Shown here piece after piece: positions 17,272 through 25,265 of a stretch of 64,000 bases of DNA; positions within the stretch are counted from its first letter, which is position 1, and every line of letters starts with the position of its first letter. The notes under the pieces are model-generated. The model saw only the letters and a list, made by a program, of their open reading frames with translations. It was not told the origin of the DNA and made no database searches. Made by a program: the position numbers and the translations under genes. The stretch is from the NCBI GenBank assembly GCA_965116325.1, contig OZ220675.1, positions 124,001-188,000 on the forward strand, in the 5' to 3' direction. The DNA comes from JAGWBF01 sp965116325 (GTDB taxonomy: Bacteria; Chloroflexota; Dehalococcoidia; Lucifugimonadales; JAGWBF01).

Positions 17272-18123
17272 ATGGCCCAGGACATGCCAACCACTGACGG
17301 CGAACAGGCACCGGGTTCCCTCGAAGAACGCATCGCCCGCTGCGAGCGGTGCGCTGGCGGGCCTGTCGTGCTGGACTGGCTGCCCATCTCATTCTATGGG
17401 GACTACGCCAGCGCCAATGCGTGGGTAGTGACCATCAACCCCTCGGACCGGGAGTACGTGGACCGCAATGGCTTGGCCCTGATGGGAGAGCGTCAGAGGT
17501 TCAGCTCCCTGGGGGACTTTCCCTCGGTGAGCCGGAGGGGTCAGTTGACGGCTGACCAGGTGGATGTGATTGTGCGGCGCCAGAGGGAGGTGTTCTATGG
17601 CATTCCCTATCGCTCTTTCTTCGAAAAGCTGGGAAGATTCCTGGTGGCGGTGCACGGAGGGGACCCCGAAGACGGGGGCCTGCATGTGTTCACGAGCGGG
17701 CTGACCTCTGCCGAAGGGAGGGAATTCACGTACTCCCACGTCGATACGGTCAAATGTGCAACGCGGCTGCCTTGGGCCCAGCTTGATCAGGAGGACAAGG
17801 ATGCCCTTGTGTCCAATTGCCTGGGATTCATCGAAGAACAGCTAGGGATGAAAGATGGGCTGGAGCTTATGATGATCAACGGGCGTACAGCTTACAACCA
17901 TTGCCTGCCCTTTCTGGCTGACAGGTTCGGCTACCAGCCGTCCACCCGCCAAGTGGCCGTAGGCAGACTTGGCTACCAACTCTGGTGGGGCAACCTGCCG
18001 ATGGACGGACGCAAGGTTGATGTGGTCGGCTGGTCGCCCAATATAGTGAATTCGCGGATAAGGAAACCGGAAGCTCTGGTACTTGCCAACGCAATCAGGG
18101 AGGTGTGCCCTGGGCTGCGCTAG
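17272..18123 (+). CDS. Hypothetical protein, possible uracil-DNA glycosylase-like fold
   Basis: This protein is about 283 aa from the ATG at 17272; upstream ATGs at 17122 and 17200 lie over or close to the promoter and give a non-conserved leader. I do not recognise it firmly. The segments WVVTINPSDREYVD, then HVDTVKCATRLPW followed by LVSNCLGFIEEQLG and MMINGRTAYNHCL, run in the same order as the UDG superfamily motifs (N-x-P loop, a K-C region with downstream Cys, a G-x-x-A helix). CERC near the start could bind metal. It precedes thrB-lysC by 42 bases but has no evident tie to amino-acid synthesis. Confidence 0.6.
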   Translation: MAQDMPTTDGEQAPGSLEERIARCERCAGGPVVLDWLPISFYGDYASANAWVVTINPSDREYVDRNGLALMGERQRFSSLGDFPSVSRRGQLTADQVDVIVRRQREVFYGIPYRSFFEKLGRFLVAVHGGDPEDGGLHVFTSGLTSAEGREFTYSHVDTVKCATRLPWAQLDQEDKDALVSNCLGFIEEQLGMKDGLELMMINGRTAYNHCLPFLADRFGYQPSTRQVAVGRLGYQLWWGNLPMDGRKVDVVGWSPNIVNSRIRKPEALVLANAIREVCPGLR

Positions 18124-18165
18124 CATGAGGCCAGAGGCGAAGGCAGCCGGTTTGGCGAAAGGGAC

Positions 18166-19140
18166 ATGACAACGTCGCAACAAAATCAGGACCCCGCCGG
18201 GGGCCGAATCAGTGTGCGGGTCCCGGCCACGACCGCGAACCTGGGGCCGGGCTTCGACTGCCTGGGCATGGCCCTGGACATCTGGAACCATGTTGAAGTT
18301 GAGGTCTCCAGCACGCCACAGGTCAAGGTCGAAGGGAAGGGCTCACCGGACCTTCCGTCGGGGCCCGAAAACCTGGTGTACCGAAGCATCCTTCGCCTGC
18401 TGGAACACGTTGGAGTTGAGCCCGTCCCCCTCTCGGTGATCTGCAACAACAACATCCCTCTGAAGCGGGGCTTGGGAAGCAGCGCGGCCGCCATCGTGGG
18501 AGGCTTGGCCGCCGGGAACCGGCTGGCGCCCATCTTGTCGGGGGGCAAGGTTAAGCCCCTTTCTTCAGAAGAAGTGCTGCAGCTTGCGGTGGCGGTCGAA
18601 GGCCATCCCGACAACGTCGCTCCTGCTCTCTTAGGGGGCATGGTCCTGGTGGTGCAGAGGGACGGAGGGCTGTTGACATCCGCCGTGCATGTGCCTCAAG
18701 ACCTCTGCGCTGTTCTGTTCATCCCCGAGCTGACGATTGCCACCGAGGACGCCCGCTCAGTGCTGCCCGACGCGATCGCCTGGGAGGATGCTGTGTTCAA
18801 CATGGGCAGGACTGCTCTACTTGTGAACGCCATGAACACCGGCCGCCTGGAAGATCTTGCTGCCGCAACGGAGGACAGGCTGCACCAGCCCTACCGGAGG
18901 CAGCTGTTTCCCGCCATGAAGGTTATTTTCGAGGGCGCCATGAAGGGAGGCGCCCTGGGAGTATTCCTGTCAGGCAGCGGGCCCACCATTCTGGCCTTGA
19001 CCCAGGGCCGTGAGGTCACGGTAGCCTACGAAATGGCCGAGGCTGCCCGGCAGGCGTCGGTGGCGGGCGAGGTGAAGATCACCCGCCCCGTCGCAGCAGG
19101 CGCGACTGTTTTCTCGGACGAGAACGCCGGGGCTGCCTGA
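18166..19140 (+). CDS. thrB: Homoserine kinase
   Basis: This GHMP-family kinase phosphorylates homoserine on the way to threonine, 324 aa, cytoplasmic. The N-terminal VRVPATTANLGPGFDCLG motif, the ATP-binding LKRGLGSSAAAIVGG loop, EGHPDNVAPALLGG and the C-terminal GVFLSGSGPTI motif are all intact. The ATG follows GAAAGGGAC. A 47-base gap separates it from lysC, the first enzyme of the same aspartate pathway, so the two form an amino-acid operon. Homoserine dehydrogenase and threonine synthase are not in the window. Confidence 0.96.
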   Translation: MTTSQQNQDPAGGRISVRVPATTANLGPGFDCLGMALDIWNHVEVEVSSTPQVKVEGKGSPDLPSGPENLVYRSILRLLEHVGVEPVPLSVICNNNIPLKRGLGSSAAAIVGGLAAGNRLAPILSGGKVKPLSSEEVLQLAVAVEGHPDNVAPALLGGMVLVVQRDGGLLTSAVHVPQDLCAVLFIPELTIATEDARSVLPDAIAWEDAVFNMGRTALLVNAMNTGRLEDLAAATEDRLHQPYRRQLFPAMKVIFEGAMKGGALGVFLSGSGPTILALTQGREVTVAYEMAEAARQASVAGEVKITRPVAAGATVFSDENAGAA

Positions 19141-19187
19141 GAGCCTGAGTTACGTTCCGGAGCCTTATACGGGACCAAGGGAAGCCA

Positions 19188-20408
19188 ATGGAACTTGTCG
19201 TCCAGAAATATGGAGGAAGCTCGGTCGCCAACGCCGACCTTATAAAGAACGTGGCCCTGCGCATCTGCCGTGCCAGGGAGGGAGGCACCGAGGTCGTGGC
19301 CGTGGTATCGGCCATGGGCGACACTACCGAGGAGCTGATCGGGCTCGCCAACCAGGTCGCGGGAAGCCCGGACCTCCGGGAGCTGGATTTGCTCCTGTCT
19401 ACCGGGGAGCTGGTCTCTTCAACCCTGCTGGCTATGGCGATCCGCTCCCTTGGCCATGAAGCCATAAGCCTTAGCGGCTTCCAGGCAGGAATCCATACCG
19501 ATTCCAGGTACGGCAAGGCCAGGATCGCTGCCGTGGAGACCGAGCGGATACGGGAGGAGATGGACAAGGGGCGCCTCGTCATTGTGGCCGGGTTCCAGGG
19601 CATCACTGAAGATATGGACGTTACGACCCTGGGGCGGGGAGGTTCGGATACGACAGCCGTCGCTCTGGCGGCTGCCCTGGACGCCCGCCGGTGCGAGATT
19701 TACACCGATGTGGATGGCATATACACGGCGGACCCCCAGGTGGTTCCAGGGGCCAGGAAGCTGGAACGAATAGACTATGAGGAGATGTTGGAGCTGGCCA
19801 GCTATGGGGCCAAGATGCACCCAAGGTCTATCGAACTGGGATCAGTCTATAATGTACCCATCTACGTTGCGTCCAGCTTCAGCGAGGCCTCCGGGACCCT
19901 CATCGAAAAGGGGATTGCGTCTGCCATGGAACAGCGGGTGAAGGTCACAGGTATACCCTATGACAGGAACGTTGCGAGGATCACCCTCCGGAGAGTACCC
20001 GACCATCCGGGAATAGCCGCGGCCCTGTTCGAGCCCTTGTCCAACGAGGGCATCAGCGTGGACACCATCGTCCAGAACTCCAGCTCGGACAAGCTGACGG
20101 ACCTCAGTTTCACCCTGGCCCGTACCGACCTGGAGCGGGCCCTGCAGATCGTCGGCCCGGTGGCCAAAAGCGTTGGCGCGGAGGAGGTTACTTCCGATGC
20201 ATCCCTCAGCAAGGTGAGCATCATCGGGTCGGGAATGCAGCACGCCCCCGGCTATGCTTCCCGGATGTTTCGTGCCCTGGCTGAGAACAACATCAACATA
20301 GAGATGATCACAACCTCGGAAATCCGCATCACGTGTATCGTGTCCGAGTCGGCTGTCCAAGAGGCGACACGGGTGCTCCACGATGCCTTCGAGCTGGAAC
20401 AGGGATAG
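19188..20408 (+). CDS. lysC: Aspartate kinase
   Basis: Aspartokinase makes aspartyl phosphate for lysine, threonine and methionine synthesis, 406 aa. The kinase domain begins VVQKYGGSSVAN and contains TLGRGGSDTTAVALAAAL. Two ACT domains in the last 150 residues (HPGIAAALFEPLSNEGISV and APGYASRMFRALAENNINI) indicate feedback control by lysine and/or threonine. The length fits the monofunctional class with no fused homoserine dehydrogenase. AAGGGAAG precedes the ATG. It is cotranscribed with thrB. Confidence 0.97.
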   Translation: MELVVQKYGGSSVANADLIKNVALRICRAREGGTEVVAVVSAMGDTTEELIGLANQVAGSPDLRELDLLLSTGELVSSTLLAMAIRSLGHEAISLSGFQAGIHTDSRYGKARIAAVETERIREEMDKGRLVIVAGFQGITEDMDVTTLGRGGSDTTAVALAAALDARRCEIYTDVDGIYTADPQVVPGARKLERIDYEEMLELASYGAKMHPRSIELGSVYNVPIYVASSFSEASGTLIEKGIASAMEQRVKVTGIPYDRNVARITLRRVPDHPGIAAALFEPLSNEGISVDTIVQNSSSDKLTDLSFTLARTDLERALQIVGPVAKSVGAEEVTSDASLSKVSIIGSGMQHAPGYASRMFRALAENNINIEMITTSEIRITCIVSESAVQEATRVLHDAFELEQG

Positions 20409-20465
20409 CGGGATAGCGGTCTCCCGCGAATAGCGCTCCCACGGAACTCCTCGTTCACCATTTCG

Positions 20466-21221
20466 ATGTCAACGTCACATCCAACCAGCCCAGAACCCCG
20501 CCCCTTCCTGTCAGTGGTTATTCCTGCATACAACGAAGGTAGCAGGATCGGGGATACCCTTCGGAGCGCCATCGAGTACCTTGGGAGCCAGCCCTACACC
20601 TGGGACGTCCTCGTCGTAGATGATGGAAGCGTGGACGAGACAGCCCAGGTGGTCGGGGAGTTCGCCGCGGCCGACCCCCGCGTAACCCTGTTGTCTGTCG
20701 CTCACGGCGGTAAAGGATGGGCCGTACGCAACGGTATGCTGAAAGCCAAGGGAGAGCACCGTTTTCTTTGCGACGCCGATCTCTCCATGCCCATAGAGCA
20801 GGTCTCCAGGTTTCTGCCTCCCGTCCTGGAGGAGTTCGACATCGCCATCGGTTCCCGGGAGCTGCCCGAAGCTCGCAGGATCGGGGAGCCGTCGCGCAGG
20901 CATTTCATGGGGCGGGTGTTCAACGGGCTGGTCAGGATGGCTGTCCTGCCCGGGATAAGCGACACCCAGTGCGGATTCAAGTGCTTTCGAGCTCCAGTCG
21001 TGGAAGGGCTGTTCAGGTCCCAGATGTTGTCGGGCTTCGCCTTTGACGTAGAGCTGCTGTTCCTGGCCCGTAGGCAGGGGCTGCGTATCGTCGAGGTGCC
21101 GATAGATTGGCATTACCGTTCCCTCAGCAGGGTGCGCCCCTTCCGGGATTCTCTCTCCATGGTCATAGACATTATGAAGGTCCGGTTGAACCAATTGCGC
21201 GGAAGGTACCGGCGGGAGTAA
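20466..21221 (+). CDS. GT2 glycosyltransferase, dolichyl-phosphate glucosyltransferase-like
   Basis: This 251-aa family 2 glycosyltransferase resembles Alg5-type polyprenyl/dolichyl-phosphate beta-glucosyltransferases. It shows LSVVIPAYNEGSRIGDTL, VLVVDDGSVDET, the metal-binding CDADLSMP, and the family's C-terminal SDTQCGFKCFR. No membrane helix is evident, so it probably works at the membrane surface, loading a lipid-phosphate sugar carrier. The two large membrane proteins at 50.8-55.7 kb are of types that consume such carriers, a possible functional link though they lie far away. The ATG has no strong ribosome site. Confidence 0.88.
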   Translation: MSTSHPTSPEPRPFLSVVIPAYNEGSRIGDTLRSAIEYLGSQPYTWDVLVVDDGSVDETAQVVGEFAAADPRVTLLSVAHGGKGWAVRNGMLKAKGEHRFLCDADLSMPIEQVSRFLPPVLEEFDIAIGSRELPEARRIGEPSRRHFMGRVFNGLVRMAVLPGISDTQCGFKCFRAPVVEGLFRSQMLSGFAFDVELLFLARRQGLRIVEVPIDWHYRSLSRVRPFRDSLSMVIDIMKVRLNQLRGRYRRE

Positions 21222-21292
21222 TCTGTGCCAGACTTATCCGGGAATTGGGCCTGAGACAGAGGCCAGAACCTGTTTCCCGGGCTCTTGGATAA

Positions 21293-21353
21293 AACTGGAC
21301 ATAAAGTCAGCCTAGATATGCTTGACCACGCCATTTTTTTGGTGTATCCAGTT
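21293..21353. repeat. Inverted repeat flanking an AT-rich promoter-like tract
   Basis: AACTGGA (21293-21299) and TCCAGTT (21347-21353) form a 7-bp inverted repeat around 47 bases. Inside, TTGACC (21322-21327) and TATCCA (21345-21350) are 17 apart on the plus strand, a weak promoter for the TPR gene, with a T7 run between them. Confidence 0.4.
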
Positions 21354-21463
21354 ACGAAACATTGTTGGCGGTCATATCTTGCTAGGGAAGGAAGCATAAT
21401 TTAACCTTGAACATCGGTGGTTACGACCTCCACGGCACGACCAACCTGGAGATCGATAGAAGC

Positions 21464-22315
21464 ATGGAACCCGACAGGACAGAAGAAAAGTCCAAGTTGA
21501 AGAAAGACAAGGGCAAGGAAGCCATCGCCCTCGCCTTGAAGGGTGAGTGGGAGGCCGCGGTCCAGACCAACCAAGATATTCTCCAGGCTTTCCCTGAGGA
21601 CGTCGAAGCCCTGAACCGCTTGGGAAAAGCCTTGATGGAGTTGGGCCGCTACAATGCCGCGAGGGGGGCTTTTGCGAATGCGGTTGCTTTCTCCCCTCAC
21701 AACACCATTGCAAAGAAAAACCTGGAGCGCTTGGACCACCTCCAGGACTCGTCACCTCAGCCCAAGCTGAGCAAGGTGGTAACGCCCAACCTGTTGATCG
21801 AAGAGAGTGGCAAGTCGGGGGTTACTGTCCTATGTAAGCCGGGTCATGACGGCGTCTTGGCCAAGATGGCGGCAGGAGATGGGGTGAACCTCAGGATCCT
21901 CGATCGCTCCCTGGTTATCGAAAACTGCCAGGGCCAGTACGTTGGGCAGGTGGAACCGAAGCTCGCTCTACGGCTTATGCGACTCATGGAGGCGGGCAAT
22001 AGGTACGAAGCTGCAGTCATCAGCGTTGACCGCCAGGACGCGTCCATAGTCATCTGGGAGACCTACCATAATCCCAGCAACGGCACTTCCTGCTCCTTCC
22101 CCGGACGGTCCAAGGCTGGACAGTCCGACCAGGTCAAGGATGCAATGCTTCGCTACGACATCGACAGCGAGTTGGAAGAAGAGGAAGAAGAGATAGCAGC
22201 AGACTGGAAGGCTGGCTATCCCGGCAACTCCGGTCTAGCGGAAGCTGAAGAGCCGATGGAGCTGACATACGTCCCTCGCGCGGACGACTCGGAAGCCGGC
22301 GAGGACGACAGCTAG
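21464..22315 (+). CDS. Tetratricopeptide-repeat protein of unknown function
   Basis: This acidic protein is 283 aa from the ATG at 21464, or 302 aa if the TTG at 21407 is used (GGGAAGGAAG lies 12 bases before that TTG). Two TPR units at about residues 18-90 (ALKGEWEAAVQTNQDIL, ALNRLGKALMELGRYNAARG, AFANAVAFSPHN) form a helical binding surface. The middle reads like a compact beta domain (GVNLRILDRSLVIENCQGQY), and the tail is strongly acidic (EEEEEEIAAD and later Asp/Glu). No signal peptide or membrane segment is seen. The N-terminal KSKLKKDKGKEAI stretch is basic. The role is unknown; TPR proteins usually scaffold partners. Confidence 0.75.
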   Translation: MEPDRTEEKSKLKKDKGKEAIALALKGEWEAAVQTNQDILQAFPEDVEALNRLGKALMELGRYNAARGAFANAVAFSPHNTIAKKNLERLDHLQDSSPQPKLSKVVTPNLLIEESGKSGVTVLCKPGHDGVLAKMAAGDGVNLRILDRSLVIENCQGQYVGQVEPKLALRLMRLMEAGNRYEAAVISVDRQDASIVIWETYHNPSNGTSCSFPGRSKAGQSDQVKDAMLRYDIDSELEEEEEEIAADWKAGYPGNSGLAEAEEPMELTYVPRADDSEAGEDDS

Positions 22316-22321
22316 CTTTTT

Positions 22322-22372
22322 ACGGGCCATGGGCTGGGATAAGGTCTTGGCCCGTTGCCATGACCTAGGTCA
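22322..22372. repeat. Hairpin and adjacent perfect palindrome between convergent genes
   Basis: ACGGGCCA (22322-22329) and TGGCCCGT (22348-22355) make an 8-bp stem with an 18-base loop. TGACCTAGGTCA (22361-22372) is a perfect 12-bp palindrome. They lie between the convergent TPR and SDR genes. Neither is followed by a T-run in the outgoing direction, so a classic terminator is not shown; a protein-binding site is possible. Confidence 0.4.
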
Positions 22373-22387
22373 CCCTGATGTGTCTCT

Positions 22388-23182
22388 CTACAGGCCGTGG
22401 GCCAGGATCAGATCCTGGTCCGTCGTGACAGCCCCGGTCACGCCCGATGCATCCTGGCGGGCTAGGAACACCACCGCTTTGACCAGGGACTCCGGCGTAA
22501 CCCACAAGGAGTAGTCGGCGTCGGGCCTCTGGAACTGGAACCCCTCAGTCAGCACCGGACGGGAAGGCTTCACCGCATTGACAGCAATGTTGTGCCGCCC
22601 CATCTCGGCGGCCAAGCCCCGGCTCATCCTCTCCAAGGCTGACTTGGAGACGCCGTATGCCTGCCCTACTATCGTAGGAGGCGCTTCGGGATCTGTCGCG
22701 AAAGCGGTGGATGTGAGCTGGTCAGCCCCAAGGCTGGACAGGTTGACGATGCTCCCCCAGCCCTGGTTCATCATCGAGGGGATCACTGCCCTGGAGAAGA
22801 GGAAAGGTCCTCGCAGATTCACAGCCATAACCAGGTCCCATAGCTTGACGGGCAGCTCCATAAAGGGGTCGTAGGTGCCCACGGCGGCGTTGTTGATGAG
22901 GATGTCCACCCGCCCATATTGTTCAAGGGTCTTGTTCACGGTGTCTTCGATGCTCTGCTCGTCCCGAACGTCGCACCGGATGGGCAGGGCGCTAAGGCCC
23001 ATAGCCTTGATCTCGTCGACGGTCTCGACTATGGTGCCGGGCAGCCGTCGACGCTCTTCGCTGCGGGCGGCTGCCACGACTTGGACGCCCTCTTTGGCCA
23101 AGGCGATGGCAACAACCTTGCCGATGCCCCTGCTGGCGCCCGTTACGATGGCAACCTTGCCCTTGAGATCGATGGTGGCTAT
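22388..23182 (-). CDS. Short-chain dehydrogenase/reductase with non-standard start (ATA)
   Basis: This is a classical SDR oxidoreductase of 264 aa when read from 23182. TGASRGIG (NAD(P) binding), NNAAVG, the catalytic Ser in LSSLG and YGVSK (Tyr-x-x-x-Lys) are all present. No ATG, GTG or TTG occurs between the upstream in-frame stop and the glycine motif. The first usable standard start is a TTG at 23101, which would cut off the cofactor site. The codon at the expected start, before ATIDLKGKVAIVTG, is ATA, with AAGGGG seven bases upstream. Either ATA initiates translation or an ATG has mutated. It lies 33 bases after the stop of the DsbA-like gene on the same strand. Confidence 0.8.
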   Translation of the reverse strand: MATIDLKGKVAIVTGASRGIGKVVAIALAKEGVQVVAAARSEERRRLPGTIVETVDEIKAMGLSALPIRCDVRDEQSIEDTVNKTLEQYGRVDILINNAAVGTYDPFMELPVKLWDLVMAVNLRGPFLFSRAVIPSMMNQGWGSIVNLSSLGADQLTSTAFATDPEAPPTIVGQAYGVSKSALERMSRGLAAEMGRHNIAVNAVKPSRPVLTEGFQFQRPDADYSLWVTPESLVKAVVFLARQDASGVTGAVTTDQDLILAHGL

Positions 23183-23215
23183 TGGAAGACCCCTTGCATG
23201 GTCGAGCGGGATACC

Positions 23216-23851
23216 CTAGGTGGGAATCTGGTAGGTCTCCCGGGCCCTGGCCATAGCCAGTTTGAACACATCATAGGGCTGAGCGCCGGTGAACATCTGG
23301 TTCCCTATGAGGAAGGCGGGAACGCCCCGGATGCCCATGCCCATTGCTTCCTGGAACTGGGACATCACCCTATCTCGGTAGTACCCTGATTCCAGCCGCT
23401 GGGACATCTCGGGCCAGTTCAGGCCCGACCCTTCGGCCACCTCCTGGATGACCGCCAAGTCTCCCAGGTTCTTCATATCCTCCCAGTAAGCCTTGTAAAG
23501 GGAGTGGTGAAACTCCTCGTAATGATCCTGTTCCAGGGCGTACTCGGTGGCTTCCAGCGAATACATCGAGTTGGGGGTTATGGGAGCGCGGCGCATGGTC
23601 AAGCCGGCTTCCTCCGCGTAGGTCCGCAGGGGTTCGCTAAGCTGGCCGTCTTCCTCGCCCGGCCTGGGCTGGCGGGGAGCGCCTTCTTTAGGGGTTTCGG
23701 GATGCAGCAGGTAAGGCCTGATGTCTAACGCGATGCTGTAATCCTGCTTGAGCCTTTCGATCCGGGACAGACCGATATAGCACCAAGGTCAAACGTAGTC
23801 GTACCAGACCGTGACCGGCATGGGAGTGGTGGCGTCGCCATTGGTCGTCAT
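23216..23851 (-). CDS. DsbA/FrnE-like thioredoxin-fold oxidoreductase, candidate selenoprotein (UPWC)
   Basis: Read from the ATG at 23851 (AAGGAG seven bases upstream), the frame gives VTVWYDYV, then TGA at 23791-23789, then PWCYIGLSRIERL and a complete DsbA-family protein of 211 aa. It ends with the cis-proline loop GVPAFLIG and a typical AQPYDVF helix. Relatives have CPWC at this point, so TGA replaces the first catalytic Cys: a Sec-Pro-Trp-Cys redox centre. A SECIS-like hairpin follows directly. The alternative is a nonsense mutation with the rest expressed from an internal start near 23602, which would leave a half protein without an active site. No signal peptide is seen, so it probably acts in the cytoplasm, as FrnE does. 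Confidence 0.82.
23753..23788 (-). promoter_or_regulatory. Candidate bacterial SECIS element of the UPWC gene
   Basis: Immediately after the TGA on the minus strand, CCTT (23788-23785) pairs with AAGG (23756-23753). An upper stem ATCGG (23776-23772) pairs with CC and GAT around one bulged G, closing a six-base loop UCUGUC. The loop is 17-23 bases past the TGA, where bacterial SECIS loops lie. The loop G is at position four rather than one or two, so the match is imperfect. Confidence 0.5.
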
Positions 23852-24062
23852 GGCTTCTCCTTTTGCGCCGCAAACGGGGACAAGTTAGGGGCCATAATAG
23901 CATGTTTTGGTGGGTAAGGGCCATGTAAGGGCGCGGGGGCAGTCGGTGCTCCTCAAGTTGTGTTGGCCAAGGCGAATCTGTAGAATGCTGGTGCTTATCG
24001 GGGCATGGAATGCTATGCTTCGTGCCCGCCGGTTGGACCTTCCATAGTCAGTTAGGAGACGT

Positions 24063-25262
24063 ATGCCGGGATTCCTCGAAGGGGTGCGCGTGGTGGACCT
24101 AACCCACTACATCGCGGGGCCGTACTGCACCCGTCTGTTTGCCACCATGGGGGCCGAGGTCATCAAGGTCGAAAGACCCGGCACAGGTGACCCTGCAAGG
24201 CGTCTGGGCCCCTTTCCTCCGTCTCGCGCTGAGGACCCGGAGGCCAGCGCGACCTTCATGTACCTGAACTGCTCAAAGAAGGGCGTCACCCTGGACCTGA
24301 AGTCGGATCGAGGCAGAGAGATACTCCTACGCTTGGTAGATTCCGCCGATATTCTGGTTGAGAACTTCGCCCCCCGCGTCCTACCCTCCCTGGGATTGGG
24401 CTACGAGACCTTGTCAGCCCGAAACCCAGGGCTGGTGATGACTTCTATCTCCAATTTCGGGCAGACCGGGCCTTACCGCGACTGGAAGGCGGTCGAGCTG
24501 AACCTCTACGGCTTGGGAGGGCTGATGAAGATCACCGGGGAGCCCGACAGGCCTCCCCTACGTGAGGGTGCACCCCTGGCCCAGCTGGGCGCGGGGCAGA
24601 ACGCCTTCGTTGCGTCTATGACCGCCTTGTACCACGCCGAGAATACGGGCGTTGGTCAGTGGATCGACATATCGATCGCCGAGTACACCACCAACATCCT
24701 CGAGAACGCCCTGATGCAGTACAGCTACTCGGGTCGGGAGTTCGAGCGGGCCGGGAACCGTGGCTATGGCCGGGCGGCCTGGGGCATATACCCGTGCAAG
24801 GACGGGTATGTGGGGGTCATCGCAGGCCCGGACCATCGCTGGCCCGCCGTGGCGGAGATCATGGAGCGCGAGGAGCTGGCCGACGAACGCTTTCGCACCA
24901 GGCTCGGCAGGCTGTCCAATGCCGACGAGGTGGATGCCCTGATGCTGCCGTGGCTCCTGGACAACCAAAAAGTGGACATCTTCCGGAAGGGCCAAGAGCG
25001 GGGCCTGGGATTCGCCTATGTCGCCACCCTCCAGGATATCCTGGAGATGGACCAGCTTAACGACCGAAACTACTACCTGGACCTGGATCATCCGGTAGGC
25101 GGGGCTTACAAGTATCCGGGAGCGCCCGCGAGGCCCAGCGAGGAGACTTGGGAGTTTGGGCGAGCGCCCCTACTGGGTGAGCACAACCGGGAAGTCATGG
25201 CAGGCCTCCTCGGTTACGGCGACGCTGAAGTGGATGAATTAGCTGAAGCGGGGATACTCTAG
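24063..25262 (+). CDS. CaiB/BaiF family CoA-transferase (class III)
   Basis: This class III CoA-transferase of 399 aa moves CoA between carboxylic acids and is soluble. GVRVVDLTHYIAGPYCTRLFATMGAEVIKVE is the family opening, with the catalytic Asp expected near residue 170 in the GQWIDISIAEYT region. KGVTLDLKSDRGREIL and ADILVENFAPRVL are conserved helices. AGGAGACGT leads into the ATG. A second CaiB and an enoyl-CoA hydratase follow on the same strand, so this operon probably activates and then hydrates or dehydrates an acyl-CoA. The acid substrate is unknown; formyl-CoA transferase, carnitine and benzylsuccinate types share the fold. Confidence 0.92.
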   Translation: MPGFLEGVRVVDLTHYIAGPYCTRLFATMGAEVIKVERPGTGDPARRLGPFPPSRAEDPEASATFMYLNCSKKGVTLDLKSDRGREILLRLVDSADILVENFAPRVLPSLGLGYETLSARNPGLVMTSISNFGQTGPYRDWKAVELNLYGLGGLMKITGEPDRPPLREGAPLAQLGAGQNAFVASMTALYHAENTGVGQWIDISIAEYTTNILENALMQYSYSGREFERAGNRGYGRAAWGIYPCKDGYVGVIAGPDHRWPAVAEIMEREELADERFRTRLGRLSNADEVDALMLPWLLDNQKVDIFRKGQERGLGFAYVATLQDILEMDQLNDRNYYLDLDHPVGGAYKYPGAPARPSEETWEFGRAPLLGEHNREVMAGLLGYGDAEVDELAEAGIL

Positions 25263-25265
25263 GCC

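Noticed and set aside
23789..23791. The TGA codons at the Cys positions as evidence of a reassigned genetic code
   Set aside because: TGA is a normal stop elsewhere in the window, for example at thrB (19138-19140), so local recoding fits better than reassignment.
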